Below, piece by piece: positions 23,701 through 36,604 of a DNA stretch of 64,000 nt. A program made the translations under genes and the position numbers. Where the stretch lies: the NCBI RefSeq assembly GCF_013426205.1, contig NC_089425.1:124001-188000 (forward strand). The letters run 5' to 3'. Within the stretch, counting starts at the first letter, position 1. Every line of letters starts with the position of its first letter. This DNA comes from Metarhizium brunneum. Its lineage: Eukaryota; Ascomycota; Sordariomycetes; Hypocreales; Clavicipitaceae. The notes beneath the pieces were generated by a model that saw only the letters and a program-made list of their open reading frames with translations, did no database searches and was not told where the DNA came from.

Positions 23701-26700
23701 AAGCTAGATTAGTTTTTTTTTATAAGTAATTAATAAATATAATTACTTTATTTTTAATTAAAATTATAAACTTATATAAATAAAAAAATTTTTAAATTAA
23801 AAGTATATTAAACTTATATAAAGCTTTATTTAAGTTTATTTTAATTATTATTAAGTTATAATTATTTAATATTAATTAATAAGCTATAAAATATTTAGTT
23901 TAATTAAATTATTTAAAGCTAATTATAATTTATAAAATTACTTATATTTTTTAATTTACTTTTTTTATTTTATTATTTATTTAAAAGTAATATATTATAA
24001 AAAAAAGTTATATAATTCTTATTAATATATATAATATTATTTAAAATTTATTTAATTAATTTAATTTTTAATTTATAATAATTTATATAAGAAATTTATA
24101 GAATTTTTATTAATATTATTTAAAGTATTTTATATATATTTTAGCTTTTATTAATATTATAACTTTAAGCTAAATATATTTAAATAGCTAGTTTATAATA
24201 ATTATTAAGTATTTAATATTCTCTTTTTTTTAGGCTAAAAGGTTTATTATAAAGTTAATTAAAATTTATAACTAGTATTAATTTATAGCTAATATAAGTT
24301 ATAATAATTTTTATTAAAGCTAATAGCTTTTATACGTATTATAATAATAATAGTTTTTTATAAATTATATAATATTTTAAAATATTTTATTTTAATAATA
24401 TTTTTATTATAATAGCTTAAAAGTTATATTTTTTTAAAGTAACTTATTAAAAAAAAATTATATATATATTATATTAAAATTATTATAAATAGCTTTTACT
24501 TTAAAACCTAAATATAACCTTAAAATAATAATATATTATATATAAAAAAAATATAATTTATAATTTACTTATAAGTATTTATATTTTAAAAAAATTTATA
24601 AGTATTTTTTTAAATAGCTTTAATATAATATATTATTATTTTATTATATAAAATACTTTAATTTTATAAGTTTTATAAATATAAGTTATTAAAAAAAATT
24701 TTTTTTAAAAAAAGCTTAATTATTTTACTTATTTTTTTTTAATTATTTTTATATTATAGCTAATTATTAAGTAATAAAAGCTATATATTTATAAGTTATA
24801 TAATATTATTAAAATAAAATAATAATAAGTTTTTATTTTAATTTTATTTAAAAAATATATTTAAGTATTATACTTATAAATTAAATTTATATTAAAAGTA
24901 AAAATTAAATAAAAATAATATTTTAGCTTATTATATCTAATATTTTAATATTTTTTTTAGTATTATAAAATATTTTAGGTTTTTATAATTAATAAAAATT
25001 ATAAATAAATTAATAATATTTTAAAGTTTTATTAATTATAATTTTAAATAAAAAATAATTATTAATAGCTTTTTATTATAAATTATATAGTTTTTTTTAA
25101 GGTTATTAGCTTTATAAAATAATATATTATTAAGTAAAATACTTTATTAATAACTTATAATAAGTATTTTTTTAAGATATTAATTAAATAATTTATTTTA
25201 ATTATTATTTTCTTAATAAAATTTTATTATTTTAAAATTAAGTAAAAAATAAATACTTTTTTTAATACCTTAAAAGCTTTATTATACTTAATTAATTATT
25301 AAAAAAATATACTTTTTTTTAATAGCTTTAAAAGTAATTTTATAAAAAAAAAAAAGTTTAAAATAAAATTCTAATAAAAATTAATAAAACTTAAAAATTT
25401 TTAGATTTTTTTTTTATATATTAAGGGTTTTTAGCTTTATATAATTTTAATTTTTTTTAAGTTAAAATAAAATTTTTTATTTATATAAATAATAAACTTT
25501 AAGTATTTAACTTTTTAAATATAAAATATATACTTTTTTATATTAAAATATAATTTAATTATATAAAGCTTTATAAGTATATTATATACCTTTTATATAT
25601 AATTTTTTTATAAGCTTTTTAAGTAAATAAAAATATTATTAAAATATATTATAATAAAATTATTTAAAATTCTTTTTAAAATATTATTAATATATTATTA
25701 AAATATTATAAAAGTACTTATTAACTTAAATAAGTAAATTAATTACTTAAAAAGTTTAAATTAAGTCTAAAATATAATTAAAAGCTTTTTACTTAGTATA
25801 ATTTAAAGTTTATAAAATATTAATTAAATATTTAGTTTTATAAATTATTTAATTTTAAAAAAAAATATAATATTTTTTTAATAAGTAAAAGTAAATAATA
25901 ATTTTATTTTATTATTTTATTTAAGGTATAATAATTTATATAAAACTATTATTTTTTCTTAGCCTTTTAGCTAATAATATTAGAGCTATAATTAATAAAA
26001 AGCTTACTTTAATTTATTTTTTATTTATTAAGTTTATAATTTACTTTTTAATTTTTAATAAATATTTTTATAATATATTATAAAATAATACTTATAATAA
26101 ATCTAAGTTAATTTTATTTAAATATTACCTTAGCTATATATAATAATCTAGCTAGCCCTAATATAAAAATAGTTTATTTACTTTTTCTTAGTTAAAAAAA
26201 TCCTAGAAGTTTTATAAGTTATAAAAAAGCTAAAATAGCTTTTCTTATTATTAATTTAAATTAGCCCTTTATATATATAATATTAATATTATTTTATATA
26301 AGCTTATAATTATTAATTAATACTTTTTTTTTATTTTTTAGGCTTATTAGATAATATTAGTAAATATTAACTTTATTATTAATATTATAAGCTTTTAGGT
26401 TTTTTAATTACTTAACTTTTAAATTATTAAGTTATTTATAATATTAATTATAATTTCTTTTTTAACTAATTATATACTTATATTATATTATATTATTTAT
26501 AGTATTTTTAGTATAATATTTTATATAAGGCCTAGTATTATATATATTATTATTAGGGATTTTTAGCTATTTATATTTATTTTAAATTATATTAAATAAA
26601 AAATTAAAAAATATAACTTTTATTATATTACCCTTTTTTTTCTTATTTTTATTATAATATATATTTATTATTATTTACTTAATAAAATTAGGTTTAATTT

Positions 26701-27946
26701 TATATATTATATAAATTTTTTATTTATTATTATATAATAATTATAGTTTATATTTACTTAAATATTTATAAACTTTAAAAAGTTAATTAATATAAAAACT
26801 AAAAAAGGTAATATATTTATTTTTAATTTAATTTTTTTTAATTTTTATTTTTTATATAATATATTCTTTAATTTATAATTATTATTATATTATAATACTT
26901 TTAATAAAAAACTTATTATAAAAGTATTTTATTTCTTAATAACTTTTTATTTTTATTTATATTAAAAATAAGATTTTTTATTATTATTTTTTTTATATTA
27001 AATATTTATAAATATTATATAAAAAAAAATATATACTTTAAAATATAATAGCTTATAAATTTATAATATAAGTATTTTTTTTTTATATTATTAATTAATT
27101 ATATTAATTAATACTTAATAAGCTTATTTTTTTTATTAATTTTAAAAGTAATTATAATTTATATTCTTTTTAGGCCTAGCTTAAAATTCTAATTTATTTA
27201 TATTTATTATAATTATATTTTTATTATTATATTATTTTTTTTTAAAGTTTATATTATATTTATTTTATTTATTATAAATTCTTTTTTTTAATTATAATAA
27301 TTTAATATTTATAATTATATTATAAAAGTAAGCTATTATTTTAATATATTTAAAATATAATATTTTTTAATTAATAATTTTTTTTTATATATATTTATTA
27401 AAAAATTATTATAATTTTATTAACTTAATAAAAATTTTTTATTTAAGGCTTTTAATAAATATAATTTTATTTTTAAATTAAATAAAAAAGTTTATAAATA
27501 ATTTATTTTATTATTATTTTATTTAATTAAGCTTAATAAAAGCTATTTTTTTCTTATAAAAGTTAATATATATAATAATTAAATAACCTAAAAATATAGC
27601 TAAATTATAGCTAATTTTTTTATTATTTTTAAAGTAAAAAGCTATCTAGCCTTAAATTTTAGCTAAAAGGTTCTAAAAAATAAAAGCTTATTAATTATAA
27701 TTATTACTTATAAATATTATATTTATAATTAGCTTATATTATATTAGGCTTTTTTAGGTTATAAATATAAATTTATTATTATTAAATAAAGCTTTTATTA
27801 GAATTAATTTATATTTTATTTAAAAGCTAATATAAATTAATATTATTATTATAAAAAAACCTTATATTATTTAATTTTTAAGGAAAAAATATTATTTAAT
27901 AAGCTTATAAAGCTTTTATATTTAAATAATAATAATTTTTTAAAGT

Positions 27947-27951
27947 ATTAT
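27947..27951. repeat. Target-site duplication ATTAT, left
   Basis: ATTAT directly before the left LTR of the inner element. The same five bases follow its right LTR at 35814-35818. In such AT-rich DNA a chance match is possible, but the position is exact. Confidence 0.7.
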
Positions 27952-28393
27952 TATAACGGCTAAGGTTCCTAAGGGATAAACTAGTTGTAGTTTATGTTAG
28001 TAAAGCTATTAGGGTAGTTAATCTAAGTAGTTTAGGTGTTATATTAGTAATAGGTTATAAATTATAATGAAGTAATTAGAGTTAAAGAGTTATAAGTAAA
28101 GCTTAGGTTAATATAATAATTATTATTAAAAGCTAAAAAGTTAAAGTTTATTTATAGAGTAAAATTAAGGGTTCTTATATATTATAATAGATTACTTTTC
28201 TTATTATAATGTTTTTTTTTGGATTACTATTATAATTATAATTCTACTTATATAAATTATAGTTTTTTTTATGATCTAAATATAATAGTTACTTTAATTA
28301 TTAATTTATTATTTGCCTTGCTTATACTGCTTTATAGCTTATATAACTGGCTTAACTTATAGCTTACTTCTTATATATAATTAGGTTATAATA
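27952..28393 (-). repeat. Left LTR of inner Gypsy element
   Basis: A 442-bp direct copy of 35372-35813. Its outer (left) edge has kept more G and C than its inner part. Confidence 0.88.
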
Positions 28394-31300
28394 TAATATC
28401 TCCTCTTTTATAATCTTATCTTTAAGACCTAAGTCTTATTTTATAAATAGCTTTATAGCTTTTTTTTTTATTAGTAAGTTCTTTTCTTTTTTTATTTTTT
28501 AGGATATTTTATTAATATTATATTTGGTTATATTTTTAAGCTAAAATTAAATATAAAAAAAGATAATAATTATAAATATATTAATTTTATTAGTATTATA
28601 AATTTATTTAATTACTTTATAGATATACTTTATACTTATTATTTTAAAAACAGTAAATTTTATTATATAATAAATAAGAAATCGTAATATAGTAAGTATA
28701 TATAGCGTAGTTGCCTATATAATAGTGTTTTAGTAGCTTTTTCTTATAAGTGCTATTATAGCTCTTATTTTATTTATATTTTTTTACTAATAATATTTTT
28801 TAGTAATATGCTTATTAAAGTAATAAAAGAAATTAAAGTTAGAGAAGAAAAAGGCAGGTAATAAGCTATTAGAACTTTATATATAGCTAATTAACTTTTA
28901 GTCTTAGCTTTTTATAGCTATAAATTAATTAGCTTAAATATAAAAAATTTAGAATTATATTAAGAATAAGAGTTTAGAATTATTTTATTATAGTATAATA
29001 AAGTTAAATACTAAGAATAGGATTTTACTTGCTTTAAATACTTATAAGTATTAGGTAGTAAATAATTTAGGTGTAATAGGTATTCTTAAAAAGAGTAATT
29101 AGTTTACTTTTAGGTTAGGTAAGGAGTTCTTAGATTTAGGTCCTTTTATACCTTTTATGCTTTTTAGTAAAATTACCTTAATAGGTACTAGTACTTTCTT
29201 AGGTGCTTTATAGGTTCTTATATGTTTTTTTTATATTTATAGCCTTTTTACTTAATAAGGTATTAATATGTTTTATTTTTTATTTTTATATTTAGGATTT
29301 ATTTTACTTTATATTCTTTATTATTTAAGACTTTAATGTTTTTTTTTATTAATATATTATTTAATACTTTTTTAACAAGTGAAATATATACTATAAGATG
29401 ATTTTTTATAGTTTTTAATAATAAAAGTTTATAATTATTTATTAATATTTGTTTTTTAATAGTAAATAGTTTTAATTTTTTATAGTTTAATTTATTATTT
29501 AGTTATATTATTTTAATATTTTATTAGAGTAGGTAGATTATATTTCTCTCTTTAAAGATTAGGCTTTTTAGTTTTTTACGATTATAATATTATATTATTT
29601 TATTTTATATAAATTCTAATTTATGTTGTATTTTTTTATGTAATTTCTTTAGTTTATTTACTTATAATATTACTTATTTTACTTATAGTTTTTTATGTTA
29701 TATTTAGAATACTTTAGGATTAAATTTATAGTTAGTATAGGCTAGTATTTACTTTATTAATTCTAATATTAAGCTATTATAAGCTAATTATGTTATAAGT
29801 AATTATTTAACCTAATTATTTTATTAATAATTAATATAATATTATAGATATTATTTAAGTATTTGGTTTAATCTTTTTATTTATTTATTTATTTATAGGT
29901 GATATATAGTGCTTAATTTATGATTTATTCTAAGTTATACTATAAGTATTTACTAAAATTTAGAGGTAAATATACTTTTTTTATTTAATATGATTTTTTT
30001 TAGTAGCTTATAATTACTTATTATTATTTATAAGAATATATATATAAGTTTTTTTATATTACTTGCTTTTTTATATAATAGAAAGTATTTATACTTTATA
30101 AGTTTATTTATAACCATAAATATATTATTATATTTTATATTAGTTATTAGTTTTTTTAATATTAGTAGCTTTATAATATAATTAAAAGCTATTAATTCTT
30201 ATAGTTATATTAGTACTGGTAGTAGTTATAATTTTTTATATAGCTTATATTATAAAGCTTTACTTTTTTTGTATTATATATATTTATTAATAATTTTCTT
30301 AATTATTTTCTTAATTCTTAAGAAATTATATTATTATTATATTTTATTTAGTATTTTATATATTTCTTAGTATTTATAAACTAAGTATTTATGTATTTCT
30401 TTAATGTATTTTTTTTATAACTCTAGAGGTATTTAGGTTTTTTTATGGTATTTTAGGATAGTTCTAGGTTTTACGAGATATTCTTTTAGCGTGTTTATAA
30501 ACCTAACCTTTTTTTTTGCTTATTATTAGATTTTCTTATATACTAGGTCTTTATTTTATACTTTTAGTATAGTATTAAGTTATTTTTACTAAAAATTACT
30601 ATTTTTATTAATCTTAAGAAGTTATTCTATTATTATAGGTACTCTTATATTATAGTTACTTTTTTGGCTTAAAGTATTTACTTGTTTATTCTTAGATTCT
30701 TTTTAATAAATGATTTTATAATTAAATTCTAAGAGATATTTGGCCTATTAAATTTATTATTTATTTAATTATTATATTATTATAAAGTAAGAGATATTTT
30801 TATAATTAGTATATACTTTAACTTTATATTTACTTTTTATAAGATAATATTTAAATTCCTTAAAAGTATTAATAATTACTAAGAATTTCTTATTATAAAT
30901 AAGGTAATTAAGTTTTATTTTATAAAGTTTCTTTAAGTAAAATATAATAAGGTATAATTTTTTATTATTATTTTATTATTTAATTTATACTCTTAGAGTA
31001 AAGTCTAATAAATTAGTTTTTAATTCTGTTTTTATTTTAGGTTAAAAGTTCTTAAAATAAGTTTAAATATAATAAGTTTTTTAATTTTATTAAAGGTATA
31101 TTATACTTTATTATTTTAGTTCTATTATTTATTTTTCTTAGTAAGTTTATTTAAGGGTATTATGATTTTATTATAGCTTTTAATAAATTTCTTATAATAA
31201 TTTATAAAGCCTTTAAAGCTTTATATATTTTTAATATTTTTTAATATTAGCTAGTTTTTTACTGCTTTTATCTTAGATTTTTTTATTTATATTTTATTTA

Positions 31301-31436
31301 ATTATATTATATATCCTAGGAAGTTTACTTCTTGTGTATAGAACTTATATTTTATTAGTTTAATTAATAGCTTAGCGTTTTATAGTGTTTTTAATATTAT
31401 ATACATATGTTTTTTATGGTTTTTTAGGGTTTTTAA

Positions 31437-31620
31437 GAAGATTAGTATATTATTAAGATATATTATTATAAAGTTATTTAAATATTCTTATAGTATATTA
31501 TTAATTATTCTTTAAAATATTATTAATATATTAGTAAGCCTTATTAGTATTACTAAGTATTTAAATAATCTAAGTTTTATTCTAAAGGCTATTATTTATT
31601 TATAACCCTTTTTTATTTAA
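31437..31620 (-). pseudogene. Reverse transcriptase remnant (Gypsy type)
   Basis: Minus-strand codons retain the reading frame of the RT palm domain with RIP-type substitutions: YLDD has become YLNN at 31449-31460, and TAA or TAG replace Gln, Arg and Trp codons upstream. This is direct evidence for the class and the orientation of the element. Confidence 0.8.
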
Positions 31621-34600
31621 ATTAAGTTATATACTCTTTTTAGGTTTATTATAATAAACTAATTTATATTATATAATTAGTTTTATAGTTCTAATATTAA
31701 TAGTAATAGTATTTTATTTTTTATAGTAATATTATTTAATTACTAATAATCTATTATTAACTATAATTTCTTATTTTTTTTTAGAATAAATATAACTAGG
31801 TATCTAGCTTTTAATATAAATGCTTTAATATAGCTTTTTATTAATATCTTATTAATATATTCTTATAATACTTTAAGTTTTTTTGCGTTTAAGTTATAAA
31901 TTTTATGAAATATTATTAATTTTTTATTTATTAGTTTAATCTAATAATCTTATTAATTATATTTAAGTAATCTGGTTTTTAACTTTTTTATAAATAATTT
32001 TTTATATTTTTAGTATTTTTTAGGGATATTTTTAAGTTTTTCTTTTTTTATTATTAGGCTTTTATTACTTTTATTATTCTTATTTTTCTTTTTTTCTTTA
32101 AGTTTCTTATTTATATTTATAAGGTTTTTTTTTAAGATAATAATAACCTTTTAGATTTTAGCTTTTATTTTTTTATTACTTATTATTATTTGTATTCTGG
32201 TTTATAATATTATTAAGGTTATTATAGTGGATCTAATTATTTTAACTGCTTTTTTATTACTTATTTATTATTATTAGTTTTTAAATAACTTACTTAAAGG
32301 TTTTTTTTTTTTAGAACTTTATTTATAAGCTAAGTTATAATAAAATTTTTTTTTTTTTTTTAAATTTTATTAATTTTATTAGCTTAAAGTCTTATTTTAC
32401 TTTAGTTAGCTTATTCTCTAGTTAATTAGTAGGTTACTTTTTTATAATTATAGGTATTTTAATACTAGGTTATATTCTAATATATTTATAATATTAAGTT
32501 AAATTACTTTTAAATAACCTTAAATTTATACTTTAAGATAATTAATTTCTTAGTTAATAATTTTATTATTATAAGTAAAAAGTTTTCTTTTAATATTAGT
32601 TAACTTATATAATGCTTTTTTATGTTTTTATAGTAGTTAGTAATAATTAATAACTTTAGGTAAAATATAGTTACTTATTATACTATTATTTATAAGTATA
32701 TAAACGTGATGTTTTATAACTTTAACGTTTAATATTATCTTATTACTTTATTTACTTTTAGTTATATTAAGGGTTATTAGTATCTTTCTTTTTATACTAG
32801 CTTATAGCTTTTTTATAAATAGTATACTTTATTTTTTAAGTTATTTAGAATAGATTCTTTTATAATTTATTATTTTATTTCTTAGTATTATTTTATAAGT
32901 TTAGTTTTATTTTATAGGTACTTAAAGTAAAACTTATTATTAAATATTTAATATAAGTGGTTATAAATTTAATTTTTTATTTTTTTATGCTTTTTATATC
33001 TTAGGTTATTATAATTTATTATATATTTCTTATTATATCTAGGGTTAAACTTTTATTTATTATATTACTTATTTAACTTTTATTTATTATAATATATTAA
33101 TTTTATGGTTTTTCTAGGGTTTTTTTATTTAAATATATCTAATACTTATTATATTTATTTATATATTATTAGTGTTTTATATTATTACTTATATTATTTC
33201 TTAGCCTTATTTATTATATATTTTAAATAATTAGGTAATAGGTATATTATATAATTTTTTATTTTATATTAAGGTAATTTAAGTAATAACTTTTTTTTAT
33301 ATATTAGGATTTTTCCCTTATATATATATTAATATTACTACTTATTTTTTATATATATATATAATTAATATATATCTAATTTATATATATTTATAAGATT
33401 TATATAAGCTTAATATTTAATAGGTATATTTAAATTAGGTTCTAAGATTATTATTTAATTATTATTAATTATTTTTACTTTTTATTTTAGGAGTTCTTAT
33501 TTAAAGTATAATACTTTAATTAAATATCCTTTTATTTTAATTAAAAATATATTTAGTTATGCTTTAATTTAAAAGTATACCTAGTATATTATAAATGTGT
33601 ATAATACTTATATTAAACGTGTATATTTTATATATCTTAGTAAGAGTTTAAGATTATTTTTCTTTTTTCTTTTTAAAAACTATAATATTTGGTTTTTTAT
33701 TATTATAATAGTGTTTATTATTAGGATAAGAATTATAAAATGTTTTCTTATTAGTATAGGGAAATATTATTATATAACTTATTCTTATATAGCTATTAGC
33801 TTTATAAGCGTTTTTTTCTTACTTTATTTATTTTTAGATGCTTCTAGAGTATCTAGGATTATATTATTATTATTAATACTTATTTTTTTTACTTTATTTT
33901 CTGGTTTATTAAAGGTAGTAAGAATTTATATATTTTACTTTTTCTTATATTATTATTCCCTTTAAACCTTTCTTACTTTTACTTATTATTATACCTAATT
34001 AAGGATTTTTTAGTATAAGTTTTTATTTAAATATTTTAGTAATATTAGCTTTTAAAGTTTTTTTTATCCTGTTATTATAAGAGTTCTTTTCTTTATTAAT
34101 TGTTTATTTAGGTCTTTTTATACTAGTTATTTAGCTACTTATAGCTTATTTCCTGTGAAGTTTATAGTTCTTTTTCTTAGTTTTCTTAGTTTTTTTAGAA
34201 ATTATTTTTTTTTTGTTTACTACTTATATAAATATAATAGTTATTATTATAATAGAAGGTTTAGTTAAGGTTCTTATATTTTACCTTTAATTTAATAACT
34301 TTAATTTTTTATTAATTAATAGAATTAAGTTATTTTTTACCTTTTTTTAGTACTAGCTTTTATTTTTTCTTAGGTTTCTTATATTTATTAGTAAAATATC
34401 TTAGTTTTTTATAGTTATAGTATTTTTTTTCTTTTTATTATTTTTCTTAATAATATTAAGCTTTATTTATTTAAGGTTAAAAGTATAACTATAAGTAATA
34501 GGTTTATTATACTTTTTATATTAATTAGCTTAATAACTCTTTTCTTTAGTAAGGCTTTAGGTTCTTTTACCTTATTTTTTTTATATGTATTATTAATATT

Positions 34601-35371
34601 ATTTATTATTAATTTATATTATTATAATAATATAGTTTAATAAGTTATTTAGTTTATTCTTTTTATAGAGTTTATTTTTAACTTTTTCTTTAAGTCTTTT
34701 ATAAAAAGCTAATATAAAAGGTTTATTCTCTTAGTTAAGCTAAGATATAAGTTATTTAAAGTAAGCAGTATAATTAGATACTAATCCCTTTTATTTAAGC
34801 TTATTAATATAGTACTTAGTAATTCTAGTTTTATTAATTATTTTAAAGGCTTTTTTAATAGCTTTTTTAAATTTATTATAACTTTTAAAAATAATATTAG
34901 TTTTTTTTTTATAGTTATTTTTTTTTTATTAAGGTAATCCCTTATAATAAGTTTAAACTATATAAGTATTACTTTTATTATATATTTTTTTATATAAAGT
35001 ACTTTAATAAAGGATTTTTTTATTTTATTTAAGAATTATTAGTAATAAATCTTAAGTTAAGTAAGAAATTCTTAAAGTATACCTAGGGATTTATTATATA
35101 GTTTTAATGCTTTAGGTTTAAAGATTTCTCTTAAGTTCTTTTTAATTATAATAGTAATTATAACTTATTCTTATTATTTTTCTTTTATTTATTAAACTTA
35201 TTCTTAGAGGTATATAATTTTAATAAGTATTTTATAAGTAAAAATAATTATTAGTTTTTCTTAGGTTTTATTTAATTTAGATATAATAATAGTTTTATAT
35301 AATATTATATTAATAGTTATTAGGTATTACTTAGAGTAATATAGTAGTAGTTTAAATAAGAGCTTTTAATA

Positions 35372-35813
35372 TATAATAGCTAAGGTTTTTAAGAGATAAA
35401 TTAATTATAGTTTATATTAGTAAAGTTATTAAAGTAATTAATTTAAGTAGTTTAGGTGTTATATTAGTAATAGGTTATAAACTATAATTAAGTAATTAAA
35501 GTTAAAGAGTTATAAGTAAAGCTTAGGTTAATATAATAATTATTATTAAAAGCTAAGAAGTTAAAGTTTATTTATAAAGTAAAATTAAGAGTTCTTATAT
35601 ATTATAATAGATTACTTTTCTTATTATAATGTTTTTTTTTAGATTATTATTATAACTATAATCCTGCTTACATAGATCACGGTTTTTTTTATAATTTAGA
35701 TATAATAGTTACTTTAATTATTAATTTATTATTTGCCCTGTTTATACTACCTTGTGGCTTATATAGCTGGCCTAACTTATAGCCTGCTTCTTGTATACGA
35801 CTGGGTCGTAACA
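35372..35813 (-). repeat. Right LTR of inner Gypsy element (5' LTR by orientation)
   Basis: 442 bp. Its right edge is the least mutated part, ending GGGTCGTAACA, and keeps TATATAAG-like promoter sequence on the minus strand. ATTAT follows directly. Confidence 0.88.
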
Positions 35814-35927
35814 ATTATAATATTACTTTAAAAGCTATTAATTAATATAATATTTTTAAGTATAAATAAGCTTAGTTTTATATTAATTATTTATTTTATA
35901 AAGTTATTTATAATAAAATTTATTTTT

Positions 35928-36198
35928 TATAATAAATTAATTATACTTATAATTATATATATATATTATTAAATAATAAAAATAAACTTAAAAAAAAAAG
36001 GTTTTATTTTTTTTTTATTCTTTTTAATATATTTTATTTTAATTTAAAATTTATTTATATTAGGTTTAATTTAGCTTTATTTAAAATTTTATTTAAACTT
36101 TAAGGTTTTTAATAGCTTAAAGTTTATTTATATTAGGTTTAGGCCGGCTTTGCTTAGAATTTTACCTAGACCTAAGCCTCTAGCTTAAGTTTATAATA
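35928..36198. repeat. Right LTR of outer element
   Basis: Direct copy of 20456-20735. The last 60 bp are the least RIP-mutated part, with GGCCGGC still present. Followed by AAGGG. Confidence 0.8.
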
Positions 36199-36203
36199 AA
36201 GGG

Positions 36204-36417
36204 TAATAAAAAGGCTATTATTATAAAAAATATTAATAAAAAGAGGGATATATTATTAAAGGCTAAAAATACTAAAAAAGTTAAAAAACTTAATAAGGTA
36301 GCTAAGAAAGTAAGAAAAAAAGAAAAGATAAAAGGGAGAATTAAGAAAAATACTATAAAGCTAGTTAATAAAAAGTAGCTTTATATTATAGTTTTCCCCT
36401 ATATTATAGAGAGCATA
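36204..36417. mobile_element. Interrupted RIP-mutated repeat, right part
   Basis: Continues the repeat broken at 20455. The inverse copy near 63560-63775 carries the two parts joined. Confidence 0.75.
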
Positions 36418-36526
36418 TAATAAAATATAATAAAATATAATAAAATATAATAAAATATAATAAAATATAATAAAATATAATAAAATATAATAAAATATAA
36501 TAAAATATAATAAAATATAATAAAAG
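36416..36526. repeat. Decamer tandem array (about 10 copies)
   Basis: TAAAATATAA repeated ten times without mismatch, then a partial unit. The same decamer occurs as three copies at 19881-19912 at the other side of the RIP block. Confidence 0.9.
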
Positions 36527-36604
36527 CTTAAAATAATTATTTAATTTATCTAATAATAATTTTTAGTATTACAGGTACTTAGTTTTCCTTAAGGCCTTAA
36601 GAGA

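Larger units (their letters stand above)
27952..35813 (-). mobile_element. Inner Ty3/Gypsy-type LTR retrotransposon, RIP-mutated
   Basis: A 7862-bp element with 442-bp LTRs at 27952-28393 and 35372-35813, and flanking ATTAT. Read on the minus strand, the better preserved right LTR starts TGTTACGACCCAGTCG and contains a TATATAAG promoter motif. Reverse transcriptase is still traceable on that strand. At 31437-31460 the codons read Y-L-N-N-I-L-I-F where the Gypsy active site has YLDDILIF, and both aspartate codons carry G-to-A changes. Upstream codons keep the frame of the conserved EYL..GLTNAP..FQR..N block, with stop codons where Arg, Gln or Trp codons would be. It is therefore a dead copy. 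Gag and integrase could not be read. Confidence 0.88.
20456..36198. mobile_element. Outer LTR retrotransposon, RIP-mutated, interrupted
   Basis: Bounded by direct repeats 20456-20735 and 35928-36198 whose ends read TG..TA (from TG..CA after RIP), flanked by the 5-bp duplication AAGGG. Subtracting the inner element and its duplicated target leaves about 7.9 kb, a usual size for a full-length LTR element. Coding content is destroyed. A purine-rich tract lies on the minus strand next to the left LTR, hinting at minus orientation, but this is weak. Confidence 0.8.
19741..36604. repeat. RIP-saturated AT-rich block with nested retroelements
   Basis: Roughly 17 kb of almost pure A+T sequence in which long open frames are absent. 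It starts and ends sharply against normal-composition DNA. Repeats inside it differ mainly by C/T and G/A exchanges, the RIP signature. It contains three layers of nested repeats, listed separately. The 122-codon open frame at 33597-33965 is a chance product of the composition. Confidence 0.95.

Noticed and set aside
33597..33965. 122-codon open frame inside the AT-rich block
   Set aside because: Its product is almost only Ile, Phe, Tyr, Leu and Lys, as expected from RIP-mutated DNA, and it lies antisense within the Gypsy element.
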